Shown here: positions 17,070-25,805 of the stretch, piece after piece | How the letters are laid out: the number at the start of each line of letters is the position of its first letter | How positions within the stretch are numbered: position 1 is the first letter of the stretch | Assembly (NCBI RefSeq): GCF_035918015.1 | Contig: NZ_CP109132.1 | Span: forward strand, 3,472,001-3,536,000 | DNA from: Streptomyces sp. NBC_01754 | GTDB lineage: Bacteria; Actinomycetota; Actinomycetes; Streptomycetales; Streptomycetaceae | Direction of reading: 5' to 3' | Length of the DNA stretch: 64,000 bases | Notes under the pieces: generated by a model | Seen by the model: only the letters and a program-made list of their open reading frames with translations | Told to the model about the DNA's origin: nothing | Database searches by the model: none | Position numbers and translations under genes: made by a program

Positions 17070-17274
17070 CTTCTGCTGTCTGGACCCTTGCGGTTGTGCA
17101 GGCCCCCGGGGGGGCTCCGTCGCCTTGAATCGTGGACGCCTCGGACCGTCACGGCGAACTCCGGGAAGAGGTCTCAGCGGTCCCAGAACCTTCCTTTACC
17201 TTTCCCCTTCCGGCAGCCCGCCCGAGCGTCCGGATGCCGTCGCCGCGGGAACCCTGTGCCCGTCCACACGCGGA

Positions 17275-17304
17275 ACGCCCGGCTGGAGGACTCCAGCCGG
17301 GCGT
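17275..17304. terminator. Perfect 14-bp hairpin downstream of the 17410-18009 gene
   Basis: ACGCCCGGCTGGAG and CTCCAGCCGGGCGT pair perfectly around a 2-base GA centre. It lies 106 bases past the stop of the minus-strand gene at 17410 and may end its transcript. There is no strong T run on either side. The bases between 17070 and 17409 hold nothing else I can support. Confidence 0.55.
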
Positions 17305-17409
17305 ATGACCGAACTGCGGGCAGCAGCCGCTTGACCGGCGGGCCGCCACCCCTGAATTCCCCACCGGAAGGGGCTTGTGCTCCGGCGTGGCGTTCAGGCT
17401 GCCGTCAGA

Positions 17410-18009
17410 TCAGATCGTCGGTGTCTCATCGACGATCTCTTTGTGCGGTTCGACCACGAACTTCCAGCCCTCGCTGGGCTCCAGGAACCGCACCCGGGTC
17501 GGGTAGATGTCCATGGCGCGACGGTCGCGGTTCTGGTTGCTGGTGTTCTTCCGCCCCCGGGCCGGCTCCTCGTACAGGTCGACCTTGACGTCCGGCACCA
17601 CGACGACTTCCTCGCTCCAGCGCTGGACGATCCCCGCGCCGAACGCGTCCCGCGCGGCGGAGTAGAGCGACTCCAGGGACTCCCTGTTCCCGGCGGGCAC
17701 GAAGAGGGCGAGGTTCAGGAGGACGCCGGCACTCTGGAGGACCTCGATCTCCTCGCCCTCCTTGTCGGCGATCCAGATCCCGCCCTCTTCGGCGTCGTCC
17801 GGCAGGACGTGAACCTCCTCGCCGAAGATCGTCCTCGTCGCGAAGGACCCTCCCTCAAAATTCTTACCCGGCTCCGTAAGGAAAGCCGGGGCATAGCAGT
17901 CGAGAGGAATGCCCTCCATCCCTGCCGAGACGAAGATGCCGTCCTGGAGACCCAAGCCTGAAATCTCCTCGGCCGCAAGACGTCGAGCCGTAACCTTCTC
18001 GGTATTCAC
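17410..18009 (-). CDS. Conserved-looking hypothetical protein, unrecognised
   Basis: 199 residues, acidic, no signal peptide or membrane helix. It begins with GTG at 18009 preceded by AGGGGA and shows segments such as GLQDGIFVSAGMEGIPLDC, IWIADKEGEEIEVLQSAG and RDAFGAGIVQRWSEEVVVVPD. The even spread of hydrophobic residues and good codon bias argue that it is real. Near the C-terminus is a basic Asn/Arg patch (RGRKNTSNQNRDRR). It lies alone between the tRNA-Gly remnant and a TetR gene, a place where accessory genes are common. No family or function is assigned. Confidence 0.7.
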   Translation of the reverse strand: MNTEKVTARRLAAEEISGLGLQDGIFVSAGMEGIPLDCYAPAFLTEPGKNFEGGSFATRTIFGEEVHVLPDDAEEGGIWIADKEGEEIEVLQSAGVLLNLALFVPAGNRESLESLYSAARDAFGAGIVQRWSEEVVVVPDVKVDLYEEPARGRKNTSNQNRDRRAMDIYPTRVRFLEPSEGWKFVVEPHKEIVDETPTI

Positions 18010-18332
18010 GCCATTCCCCTTTTAATCGTGGCGTCCTGTGAATTCATTAAGACTCTACCACGAAAAGGATCACCCACTTCCCATTACGCACGCCTTCGCA
18101 CTCGCGATGAGATCGGCCGACGTTCTGCGCAATTCACACCGGGAGAACATCGGACGCCCCGCCTCGCGCTTCACAAACGAAACGCAGCACTCGGAGCGAA
18201 ATGCGGCGTTTCCCCGGGCGACCCCGTCCCGCTCGGGCAGGACCGTGCGAGACGGGGACAACACAAGCAAAGTGGGCATTCGCGGTACTCCTTGCCCGCA
18301 TCATGACAAAGCAGCGAACCGCGCGTACATTG
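18010..18332. other. AT-richer intergenic region upstream of tetR
   Basis: No ORF with credible codon use. It holds the divergent promoters of the 17410-18009 gene and of the TetR gene; the TetR operator at 18333 is listed separately. Confidence 0.5.
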
Positions 18333-18348
18333 TTGACCGATCGTTCCA
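18333..18348. promoter_or_regulatory. TetR operator upstream of tetR
   Basis: TTGACCGATCGTTCCA, 21 bases before the GTG start. Its reverse complement TGGAACGATCGGTCAA matches, at 14 of 16 positions, the site upstream of the SDR gene at 19001-19016. The CGATCG core is palindromic. Confidence 0.7.
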
Positions 18349-18369
18349 GATGCGCTTAGGGTCTCGAAT

Positions 18370-18954
18370 GTGGCCAGGACCAAGGAATTCGATCCGGACG
18401 CCGCGCTGCGGTCAGCCCTCGAACTGTTCTGGCGGCGCGGCTACGAAGCGACGTCGATGGCCGACCTCGTCGAACACCTCGGCATCGGCCGCGCCAGCCT
18501 CTACGCCACCTTCGGCAACAAGCGCGAGCTGTATCTGAAGGCCATGGACCGGTACTCCGAGGGGCGCGATCCGCTCCTCCTCGCCGAACTGTCCCGGCCG
18601 GGCCCCGCGCTGCCCGCGGTGCGGGCGGTGATACGCCGCTTCGCCTCGGAGGCCACCTCCCCCGAACACCGGCTGCGCGGCTGCCTCATCACCAACACCG
18701 CGGCCGAACTGGCCCCGCACGACGCCGAGGCCGCCCGGCGGGTCGAGACCGGCTGGGAACACCTCGAATCCTCGTTGCACTCCGCGCTCGTACGAGCCCA
18801 GGCCCAGGGCGAACTGCGCGAGGACCGCGACCCCCGCGCACTGGCCCGCATGCTGCTCGTCCTGCTCCAGGGCATACGGGTCGTCGGCAAGGCGTCCAGC
18901 GATCCGGCCAGGGTGCGGGACGCGGCCGAGCAGGCGCTGACCCTGCTGGACTGA
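18370..18954 (+). CDS. TetR-family transcriptional regulator
   Basis: 194 residues from GTG 18370. HTH: DAALRSALELFWRRGYEATS then IGRASLYATFGNKRELYLKAM, typical of TetR regulators of the TetR_C_16/YxaF-like type. The middle carries RLRGCLITNTAAELAPHD, frequent in that subgroup. It is followed 129 bases later by an SDR gene on the same strand. Matching 16-base operators precede both genes, so it likely represses itself and the SDR. Confidence 0.9.
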   Translation: MARTKEFDPDAALRSALELFWRRGYEATSMADLVEHLGIGRASLYATFGNKRELYLKAMDRYSEGRDPLLLAELSRPGPALPAVRAVIRRFASEATSPEHRLRGCLITNTAAELAPHDAEAARRVETGWEHLESSLHSALVRAQAQGELREDRDPRALARMLLVLLQGIRVVGKASSDPARVRDAAEQALTLLD

Positions 18955-19000
18955 TCACCATCCACAGGAGCCACCGAACCCGCCCCGCACGGCCGAATAA

Positions 19001-19016
19001 TGGAACGAACGATCAA
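19001..19016. promoter_or_regulatory. TetR operator upstream of the SDR gene
   Basis: TGGAACGAACGATCAA, 67 bases before the SDR ATG, matches the reverse complement of the tetR upstream site at 18333 (14 of 16 bases). Two copies, each in front of one gene of the pair, support direct control by the adjacent TetR. Confidence 0.7.
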
Positions 19017-19083
19017 GTATCAGGCGTCACCGTCTTCCCGCACCACCGCACCGCGTGATCCACCACCCGAAGGAGTTGCCGAA

Positions 19084-19842
19084 ATGAACCGCTTCACAGG
19101 CAGGACCGTGCTCGTCACCGGCGCGGGTTCCGGTCTCGGCCGCGCGATCGCGCTCGCCTTCGCCGCCGAAGGGGCGTCCGTGGTCGCCGCGGGGCGCACC
19201 GCGGCCTCCCTGGAGGAGACGGTCGGCCTCGTCCGGGCGGCCGGCGGCACGGCGGCCGCCGTCACCGCCGATGTCACCGATTCCGGTCAGCTCGAGGACC
19301 TGGTACGCGAGAGCGTCACCCGCTTCGGCGGGCTCGACATCGCGGTCAACAACGCCGGGACACTGCGCGGCACCGTACCCGCGGGGGAGGTGAGCGAGGA
19401 GGACTGGGACGCGGTGCTGCGGACCAATGTCACCGGAGTCTGGCTGGCCATGAAGCACGAGATCGCGCACATGAGGGCGAACGGCGGTGGGGTCGTCGTC
19501 AACATCTCCTCCAACCTGGGCGCACACCTGCGTGTCCCGAACGCCGCCGCGTACATCACCTCGAAGGCGGCGGTCTCCGCGCTGACCCGTGCCGCCGCCC
19601 TCGACCACATCGACGAGGGCATCCGCATCAACGCGGTCAGCCCGGGCGCCTCAGCCGCCCCCATGTCGCTCCGGCCGGGCGAGACCGAGGCCGGCCGCGC
19701 CGAGCGGGTGAAGTCGCAGAACCCGCTCGGCCGGCTGGCCGAGGCCGAAGAAGTGGCGGCGGCGGTGCTCTACCTCGCCTCACCCGCGGCCGGCGCGGTG
19801 GTCGGCGCCGACCTGGTCGTCGACAGCGGTTCGTCAGCCTGA
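19084..19842 (+). CDS. Short-chain dehydrogenase/reductase
   Basis: 252 residues, classical SDR. Seen: VLVTGAGSGLGRAIALAFA (cofactor site, residues ~9-27), NNAGTLRG, catalytic Ser in VVNISSN and Tyr/Lys in AAYITSK, and a typical C-terminus GADLVVDSGSSA. It should reduce a carbonyl or oxidise an alcohol with NAD(P). The start is ATG 19084 with AAGGAG nine bases upstream; the longer frame from 19000 would cover the TetR operator. Its 3' end overlaps the convergent lyase gene by 73 bases. Confidence 0.9.
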   Translation: MNRFTGRTVLVTGAGSGLGRAIALAFAAEGASVVAAGRTAASLEETVGLVRAAGGTAAAVTADVTDSGQLEDLVRESVTRFGGLDIAVNNAGTLRGTVPAGEVSEEDWDAVLRTNVTGVWLAMKHEIAHMRANGGGVVVNISSNLGAHLRVPNAAAYITSKAAVSALTRAAALDHIDEGIRINAVSPGASAAPMSLRPGETEAGRAERVKSQNPLGRLAEAEEVAAAVLYLASPAAGAVVGADLVVDSGSSA

Positions 19843-21101
19843 GGTGCCGTCGCCGTCGCTGTTCCCGTCGCCGTTCCCGTCGCCGTTGGCGTGCCCCCGG
19901 TGGGCCGCTGTCCGCCCCTGCCCCTCAGGGCTGCGAGGCCGCTCCTCAGGTCGTTCTTCAGATCGTCCAGGCCCTCGAAGCCGACGTGTACCCGGACCAG
20001 CGGCCCGCGTCCGGTCCACGTGCCCGGCAGGCGGTGGGTGACCGGGTCGGCCGGCACGATCAGGCTCTCGTAGCCGCCGTAGCTGTGGCCGATACCGAAG
20101 ACGCGCAGCCGGTCGAGCATCGCGTCGACGTCCGGCTTGCCGAAGCCCGGCTCCAGTTCCACGCCGAACAGTCCTGGCGCTCCGGTGAAGTCGCGGCGCC
20201 ACAACTCGTGGCCGGGGTCCCCGGGCAGGCCCGGATGCAGGACCGCCGCCACGCCCTCCTGGTCCGCGGTCCAGCGCGCCAGATCCAGCCCGTGCTCCTG
20301 GTGCCGGCTCATCCGTACGCTCAGGGTGCGCAGCCCGCGCAGCCCCAGGTAGGCGTCGTCGGCACCCGCGCACTGGCCGAGCCGGATGGCCGCCCCTCGG
20401 ACGACCGGGTAGCTCTCCCGCGTGCAGACGATCGTTCCCAGGATGCTGTCCGCGTGGCCCGTCAGGTATTTGGTCGCGGAGTGGACCACCACGTCCACGC
20501 CCAGCTCCAGCGGGCGGCAGAAGGCGGGCGTCGCCCAGGTGTTGTCCGCGAGGGTGGCCACTCCCCGGGACCGGCAGACGGCGGCGATCGCCGGGACGTC
20601 CTGTACGTCGAAGGTGGTGGAGCCCGGGGACTCCAGGCAGAGCAACCGGGTCCGGGGGCGGATCAGTTCCCCGATCGCGGGGCCGCCGGCGGCCGGGGCG
20701 TAGTACTCGGTCTCCACCCCCAGGGCGGCGAGCGCATCGCAGAACTTCCGGGTCGGCAGGTAGACCGAGTCGCTGACGAGGATGTGGTCCCCGGCCCGGA
20801 CGTACGCGAGGATCGCGGTGGTGATCGCAGAGAGCCCGGAGCAGGTCGCCACCGCCGCGTGTCCGCCCTCCAGTTCGGTCAGCGCCTCCTCGAAGGCGCG
20901 GCTGGTGGGGGTGCCGAAACGGCCGTAGACCGGCGTGCCGCGCTTGAGCGGATCCGCCTGGGAGGCGTCCATCTCGGCCGTGTCCTGGTAGAGGGCGGTG
21001 GAAGCGCGGTACACGGGCGGGTTGACGTAGCCGCCCTGCCGCCTGGGGTCCGAGCCCGCGTGCACGAACCGGGTCTCCTGCGAGGAGGTGGACTCGTTCA
21101 C
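19770..21101 (-). CDS. PLP-dependent Cys/Met-metabolism enzyme (cystathionine lyase/synthase family)
   Basis: 443 residues. Seen: ETRFVHAGSDPRRQGGYVNPPVY at the start, GTPVYGRFGTPTSRAFEEAL, ATCSGLSAITTAILA, ADNTWATPAFCRPLELG, the PLP-lysine motif VVVHSATKYLTGH, and GLRGLRTLSVRM. This is the fold of MetB/MetC-type enzymes that make or break C-S bonds at cysteine, homocysteine or cystathionine. Last gene of the sulfur/ATP-grasp operon; its GTG overlaps the MFS stop (GTGA). The C-terminal ~45 residues are a low-complexity Thr/Ala/Gly tail that runs 73 bases into the convergent SDR gene, and may be a recent extension after loss of a stop. Confidence 0.87.
   Translation of the reverse strand: MNESTSSQETRFVHAGSDPRRQGGYVNPPVYRASTALYQDTAEMDASQADPLKRGTPVYGRFGTPTSRAFEEALTELEGGHAAVATCSGLSAITTAILAYVRAGDHILVSDSVYLPTRKFCDALAALGVETEYYAPAAGGPAIGELIRPRTRLLCLESPGSTTFDVQDVPAIAAVCRSRGVATLADNTWATPAFCRPLELGVDVVVHSATKYLTGHADSILGTIVCTRESYPVVRGAAIRLGQCAGADDAYLGLRGLRTLSVRMSRHQEHGLDLARWTADQEGVAAVLHPGLPGDPGHELWRRDFTGAPGLFGVELEPGFGKPDVDAMLDRLRVFGIGHSYGGYESLIVPADPVTHRLPGTWTGRGPLVRVHVGFEGLDDLKNDLRSGLAALRGRGGQRPTGGTPTATGTATGTATATAPQADEPLSTTRSAPTTAPAAGEAR
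19844..19890. repeat. Short tandem repeat in the lyase tail
   Basis: About three degenerate copies of a 12-base unit, CCCGTCGCCGTT, just after the SDR stop. On the minus strand it encodes the alternating Thr/Ala/Gly stretch of the lyase tail. Probably slippage-prone. Confidence 0.6.
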
Positions 21102-22360
21102 GGGGCCGCCACCGTTCCGGCCGCCACCGGTTCGGGGACCGCGGGCCGTCGGCGGCCGGCCAGCAGCAGGGCGAGCAGAGCCGCACCCGCGCACTGGCCC
21201 GCTACCGCCAGCCAGAACGTGCCCAGGTCGCCGGCGCTCTCGTAGTGGGCGAAGAGGAATCCGCCGACGACGCCCGCGAGGAGCCCGCCGACACCGGCGG
21301 CCAGCCGCTGGACACCGAAGGCGAGGGTCGGGTTGCCGGGTACGCGGTCGACGAGTTCCAGGTCGCAACGGAGGAAGAGGAAGATCTCGCCGAGGGTGAA
21401 GAGGGCGGTGCCGGCCAGCAGGGCCAGGAGGCCGCCGAGAGCCATGCCCGCCATGCCGAGCGCCATCAGGCCGAACGAACCGGCAACCAGCAGACGGTAA
21501 TCGGCGGACGCGATGCGGTCGGCGAGCGGGGGCTGGAGCAGCACCACCATGGCGCAGTTGAGGAGCATCACCCAGCCGAGGACCTGGATGTCGGAGACCC
21601 CTGCCGCGTACAGGCCCATGAAGCTCTGGAAGAAGAAGTAGAGGTAGAAGGCGAGGGCGGTGAAGAGCACCGGGCGCAGCGCGCCGCGCAGCGCCGCCCG
21701 CTTCCCGGTGGCCGTCCCCGTTCCGGGCACCGCCGGGGGCGCGGCCGACCGGCACTCGACGGGTTCGAGGGTGATCTGGTGGGCCGCGGTGATCAGCGCG
21801 AAGAGTCCGGCGAGGCCGACGAGCAGCAGCACCGGGTCGGCGTCGATCAGCAGCGCGGCGAGCAGCGGCCCGATCCCCATGCCCGCGTTGAGCGCGGCGC
21901 TGCTCACCCCGAGGAAGAGCGGGCGCAGTTCGTCGGAGACGCTGGTGACGATGTACGCCTTGTTCGCCGGGAGGTACAGCGCCGGACCGGCGGCGACCAG
22001 GACGACGGCCGGGTACGCGGCCCAGTGCGCCACGACGGCCAGCCCGAGCAGGACCAGGCCGGCCGTACGCAGGGTGAGCGCGAGCACCATGGTCCGTTTG
22101 AGACCGAGCCGGTCCACGACCGTGCTCCCGAGGATGCTGCCGCCGAACTGGATGAAGGTGGCCACGGCCACCAGGCTCCCCGCCACCCGGATGTCCAGGC
22201 CGACCGCCTGGACCATGAGCACCCCGATGAACGGCGTGACCATGTAGCTGCCGAGGGCGACGACGAAGGACAGGCCGATCAGCGACTTGAGGGCGGGGGT
22301 GAGGCCCTTGAAGGTCTGCCATTTCGCGGTGAGCTGCCTGCCGCGACGTCCTTCCGTCAC
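21098..22360 (-). CDS. MFS transporter, probable product exporter
   Basis: 420 residues with about twelve hydrophobic segments. Seen: LKSLIGLSFVVALGSYMVTPFIGV (helix 1), the loop 2-3 motif DRLGLKRTMVLAL, and PALYLPANKAYIVTSVSDE, as in the antibiotic-efflux branch of the family. The start is GTG 22360, overlapping the rhodanese stop (GTGA); the longer frame only covers that gene. Position inside the operon suggests export of the product or self-protection. Confidence 0.86.
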   Translation of the reverse strand: MTEGRRGRQLTAKWQTFKGLTPALKSLIGLSFVVALGSYMVTPFIGVLMVQAVGLDIRVAGSLVAVATFIQFGGSILGSTVVDRLGLKRTMVLALTLRTAGLVLLGLAVVAHWAAYPAVVLVAAGPALYLPANKAYIVTSVSDELRPLFLGVSSAALNAGMGIGPLLAALLIDADPVLLLVGLAGLFALITAAHQITLEPVECRSAAPPAVPGTGTATGKRAALRGALRPVLFTALAFYLYFFFQSFMGLYAAGVSDIQVLGWVMLLNCAMVVLLQPPLADRIASADYRLLVAGSFGLMALGMAGMALGGLLALLAGTALFTLGEIFLFLRCDLELVDRVPGNPTLAFGVQRLAAGVGGLLAGVVGGFLFAHYESAGDLGTFWLAVAGQCAGAALLALLLAGRRRPAVPEPVAAGTVAAP

Positions 22361-23238
22361 CGCGCGCCGCTCCCGTCGGGGTCCTCGCCGGTGGCCACCG
22401 GCCGGTCGGAGGGCCGGCCCCACTCGCTCCACGAGCCGTCGTACACGGCGAGGTCGCGGTAGCCGGCCAGGGTGGCCCCGAGCGCGAGAACACAGGCGGT
22501 GACGCCCGAGCCGCAGCTGAAGTACAGCCGCTCACGGTCCCCGGCCGCCGCCTCGAAGGCCGTGCGCAGCTCGTGCGCCGGCCGCATCACACCGCCGTCC
22601 CGCTGAAGCTCCCCGAAGGGGAGGCTGACGGAACCCGGCATATGGCCGCCCCGCAGGCCCGGGCGCGGCTCGGGCGCGGTGCCGGCGTACCGCCCACGGG
22701 TCCGTGCGTCGAGGACGGCGGCGGCCGGGTCGGTGAGGGCGGCGGCGACCGCGTCGGCACCCACGATCAGTCCGTCCCGGGGCCGGGCGGTGAAGGTGCC
22801 GCGCGGGCCGTCGTACGCGGCGGGCGACTGCTCGACGGGGTGGCCCGCCGCGATCCAGGCGGGCAGGCCGCCGTCGAGGACGGCGACCCTGTCGAGGCCC
22901 ATGGCACGCAGCATCCACCAGGCACGGGCGCTGGAGTAGACCCCCTGGGCGTCGTAGACGACGACCGTGTCGGTGTCGTGCACCCCGAGCGAGCGCAGGG
23001 CCTCGGTGAACTCCCGGGCGCCGGGCATGGTGTGCGGCACGGTGGAGGTGTGGTCGGACAGTCGCCCGTCGAGGTCGAAGGGGCGGGCCCCGGGGATGCG
23101 TGGGGCCGCGCCCCGGTGGGCGCCGACCGAGGCGTCGAAGAGGACCACGCCCTCCCCGCGCAGGGCGTCCGGCCGGTCGGCCCCGACGAGCGGGCCGGCC
23201 GTCGCGCCGGCGGTGTCGGTGGGTGTCGTCGCGCTCAT
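22357..23238 (-). CDS. Two-domain rhodanese-type sulfurtransferase (SseA-like)
   Basis: 293 residues with two rhodanese repeats. First domain: VVLFDASVGAHRG, VVVYDAQGVYSSARAWWML, VLDGGLPAWIAAG. Second: AVLDARTRGRYAG, GGHMPGSVSLPFGEL, then the active-site loop FSCGSGVTACVLALG with the sulfur-carrying Cys. Such enzymes move sulfane sulfur from thiosulfate or 3-mercaptopyruvate to a thiophilic acceptor. The ATG at 23238 overlaps the ATP-grasp stop (ATGA). With a PLP C-S enzyme in the same operon, it suggests sulfur is built into or removed from the product. Confidence 0.9.
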   Translation of the reverse strand: MSATTPTDTAGATAGPLVGADRPDALRGEGVVLFDASVGAHRGAAPRIPGARPFDLDGRLSDHTSTVPHTMPGAREFTEALRSLGVHDTDTVVVYDAQGVYSSARAWWMLRAMGLDRVAVLDGGLPAWIAAGHPVEQSPAAYDGPRGTFTARPRDGLIVGADAVAAALTDPAAAVLDARTRGRYAGTAPEPRPGLRGGHMPGSVSLPFGELQRDGGVMRPAHELRTAFEAAAGDRERLYFSCGSGVTACVLALGATLAGYRDLAVYDGSWSEWGRPSDRPVATGEDPDGSGAR

Positions 23239-24449
23239 GCGGTACCTCCGGAGGAGTCGGCGGGCCGCCACCGGGTGTTGTCGGAGAACCAGCCCGCCAC
23301 ACGTTCGAGATTGGCTGCCACATCCTCCTCCGTGTCCCCGCCGACCACGTAACCCGCCAGGAACAGCCCGGACTTCACTCCACCGTTGAACCGCTGGCCG
23401 ACCGTCCCGGTCAGTGCCACCTCGCGGACGCACTCCGGCTGTCCGGCCGTCGGCAGGTGTTCGAGCACCCCGCTGCGCGGCGGGATGCACAGTGCCCCGG
23501 CGGGCCGGTACGAGGGGGCGCCCAGGGTCGAGGGCAGGCCGCACTCCGCGTACAGCCACTCCCTGTCCAGATCGATCCCGAACGCCTGCCGGACCATCGC
23601 GCTGATCATGCCGCCGCCGGTACGGCTGGCGATCTCGCAGAAGACCAGCCGGTCGTCGGGCGTGATCCAGAACTCGGCGTGGAAGGCGGTCTGCGAGGGG
23701 GTCGGCAGCTCGGCCAGGACCGCACGCGCCGCCTTGACCAACCGGTCGTACGACGGGTCCTGCGGGGTGAGCGGGAGGTTGGCCACCCAGTCGTCGTCCC
23801 GGAAGGACAGGCAGTCGTTGAGGTAGCGGAAGGGGTGGACGAAGACCACCTCACCCCCGGCCACCAGCCCGTCCACGTGGTACATCTGGCCGGGGACGAA
23901 CACCTCGATCTCGCCGGCCCCCCGCCACGGGTCCGCCAGGTAGGCGTCGAGGTCCGCCTCCTCGCGAACGATCACCGCGCCCAGCGATCCCGACTCGGAC
24001 ACCGGTTTGATCACGACCGGGTAGCCGTGCTCGGCGATGAACCCGAGGGCGCTGTAGGCCGAGTCGAGCCGCCGGTAGGCGGGCACCTCCACGGCACCGC
24101 CCGCGAGGTGGTCCTTCATGACCACCTTGTCGCGGAAGGCGAGCGCGCTCGCGACGTGCTGGCCCGGCAGTCCCAGGAGTTCACGCAGGTGGGCGGCCCG
24201 TACGATGTCGGCCTCGGCGCGGGCGAAGACCGCCTCGACCGCGAACTCGCGGGCCAGGCGCAGCGCGGTCTTCTCGACCAGCTGGTTGGTGTCGTACGCG
24301 TCGAAGGCATGGACGTGCGGGAGGTGGGCGTAGCCGGCGGCGTACTCGGACGCGGTCACGACGACCGGGACGATGTCCGAGCCGGCCAGCCACCGGTCGT
24401 ACGGGGTCTTGGCGTAGGGGGTCTTGGCGAAGACGAGGATGTGGCGCAT
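23235..24449 (-). CDS. ATP-grasp carboxylate-amine ligase (second of two)
   Basis: 404 residues. Seen: an N-terminal Rossmann-like part (MRHILVFAKTPYAKTPYDRW), FARAEADIVRAAHLRELLGLPG, RDKVVMKDHLA, the ATP-binding HGYPVVIKPVSESGSLGAVIV, HAEFWITPDDRLVFCEIASRTGGG with metal ligands, and a C-terminal domain. ATP-grasp ligases activate a carboxylate as acyl phosphate for attack by an amine; family members make dipeptides and peptide-like metabolites. It is 21 bases after the radical SAM gene. The N-terminus holds a direct repeat of KTPYA/KTPYD, from a 15-base duplication. Confidence 0.88.
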   Translation of the reverse strand: MRHILVFAKTPYAKTPYDRWLAGSDIVPVVVTASEYAAGYAHLPHVHAFDAYDTNQLVEKTALRLAREFAVEAVFARAEADIVRAAHLRELLGLPGQHVASALAFRDKVVMKDHLAGGAVEVPAYRRLDSAYSALGFIAEHGYPVVIKPVSESGSLGAVIVREEADLDAYLADPWRGAGEIEVFVPGQMYHVDGLVAGGEVVFVHPFRYLNDCLSFRDDDWVANLPLTPQDPSYDRLVKAARAVLAELPTPSQTAFHAEFWITPDDRLVFCEIASRTGGGMISAMVRQAFGIDLDREWLYAECGLPSTLGAPSYRPAGALCIPPRSGVLEHLPTAGQPECVREVALTGTVGQRFNGGVKSGLFLAGYVVGGDTEEDVAANLERVAGWFSDNTRWRPADSSGGTA

Positions 24450-24470
24450 CGTGCTGGATTCCTCTGGGGG

Positions 24471-25727
24471 TCAGGAGCGGGGGTCGGCGACGAGCAGCGG
24501 CAGCCGGCGGCGCGCGGGGACCCGGGAGACCAGGCCGAGTTCCTCGGACAGTTCGGTGGCGAAGCAGCCGTCCTTGTACGTGCCGGAGAGCCGTTTGGCG
24601 GTGAACGCCTCGATCTCCTCGTGGTCGAACTCCACGTCGTAGGCGGCGCTCTCGCCCGCCTCGCCGGTGGTGACGGTGCGGACCAGGATCCCCAGGTGCG
24701 GCTCGAAGGTGTTGACGCAGCCGACGACGTCGCCGATCTTCTCGCGCCGGCCCTCGGGTCCGTCCGAGAGGATCTCTTCCTGGGCGGGGATGGCGGCGAA
24801 CAGCTGCCGGCCGGCCCGGCACCAGCCGACGTGTCCGGGGAAGCCCATGGCCTTGATACCGAAGGTGCCGAAGTCCTCGCTGACACCGAGCTGGAAACCG
24901 AGCGGGAGCGTCTCGTGGATCCACTTGAAGTCCCGGTACGCCTGCTCCGTCTCCTCGCGGGAGAGGCGGAGTTCGGGGTGGCGTCCGCCGTGGTCGGTGA
25001 AGTTGTTGAAGCGGACGGTGGCGACGCCCAGTTCGTTGAAGTAGTGGACGTAGCGCTCCAGTGAGGTGCGGCCGTGGTTGTGGCGGCCGACGGTGACGCC
25101 GATGTTCACGCGGAACGCGTCCTCGGGGCCGACGCCCTTGTTGTACTCGGCTATGCGGCGCAGCACCTCCTCGGTCTCCGCGCCGGAGAACACGCCCTTG
25201 ACGGGGTACGTCTTGTGGTCGACGACGTCGAGGTTCTCGTCGATCACGCCGTGATAGGTGATGGAGATGGTGCCGTAGCCGTTCTCCACCGCCAGGTCGA
25301 GGAGCTCGGTCCAGTTGTCGGCGAGCAGCGGGCGGCCGCTGGTCCAGGCGTCGCCCTTCTCCATCGTCTCGGTGGGCTTGTGGTCGGACTCCTGCCGGAA
25401 CTCGCGGTTGTTCGCCGGACCGTAGATCCGCATGAACGCACCGTCGTAGGCGAAGCTGTCCACGTAGCGGGGGTAGACGTGGTAGCCGTGCGACTGGAGG
25501 CCCTGGAGGATGCGGGGCCCTTCCTCCATGGCGAAGGACTTGTCGTAGACCTTCTCGTAGTTGACGAACCAGCAGTGGGTGCACTTCTGGCCGCAGGTGT
25601 TCTTGCCGACCTTCGTGTCGAGGTCGAGGTAGATGTGGATGTCCTCGGGCTTGATGTCCTTGAAGGGCATCGAGAACGGCGCGTCTCCGTGAAAGTCATA
25701 GGAAATAGGGTCGTTCTGGACAGACAT
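24471..25727 (-). CDS. Radical SAM enzyme with CX3CX2C cluster and extra C-terminal cysteines
   Basis: 418 residues. The cluster motif is Cys45-x3-Cys49-x2-Cys52 (TCGQKCTHCWFVNYE), followed by a typical barrel (GYGTISITYHGVIDEN; RVNIGVTVGRHNHGR). Three further Cys, at 303 (GWCRAG), 337 (VGCVNT) and 388 (DGCFAT), might bind a second cluster, but their spacing is not a clear SPASM or twitch domain. It lies between two ATP-grasp ligases and should catalyse a radical step on an amino acid or on the assembled peptide. I cannot assign it to a characterised subfamily. Confidence 0.9.
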   Translation of the reverse strand: MSVQNDPISYDFHGDAPFSMPFKDIKPEDIHIYLDLDTKVGKNTCGQKCTHCWFVNYEKVYDKSFAMEEGPRILQGLQSHGYHVYPRYVDSFAYDGAFMRIYGPANNREFRQESDHKPTETMEKGDAWTSGRPLLADNWTELLDLAVENGYGTISITYHGVIDENLDVVDHKTYPVKGVFSGAETEEVLRRIAEYNKGVGPEDAFRVNIGVTVGRHNHGRTSLERYVHYFNELGVATVRFNNFTDHGGRHPELRLSREETEQAYRDFKWIHETLPLGFQLGVSEDFGTFGIKAMGFPGHVGWCRAGRQLFAAIPAQEEILSDGPEGRREKIGDVVGCVNTFEPHLGILVRTVTTGEAGESAAYDVEFDHEEIEAFTAKRLSGTYKDGCFATELSEELGLVSRVPARRRLPLLVADPRS

Positions 25728-25805
25728 GTGTCCCCCGTTCGGTGACGTGCTCGATGAAGGAGTGCAGAGGTCAGGCTGTGCGGTACGGCGGTCTGTGCCG
25801 CGCTC

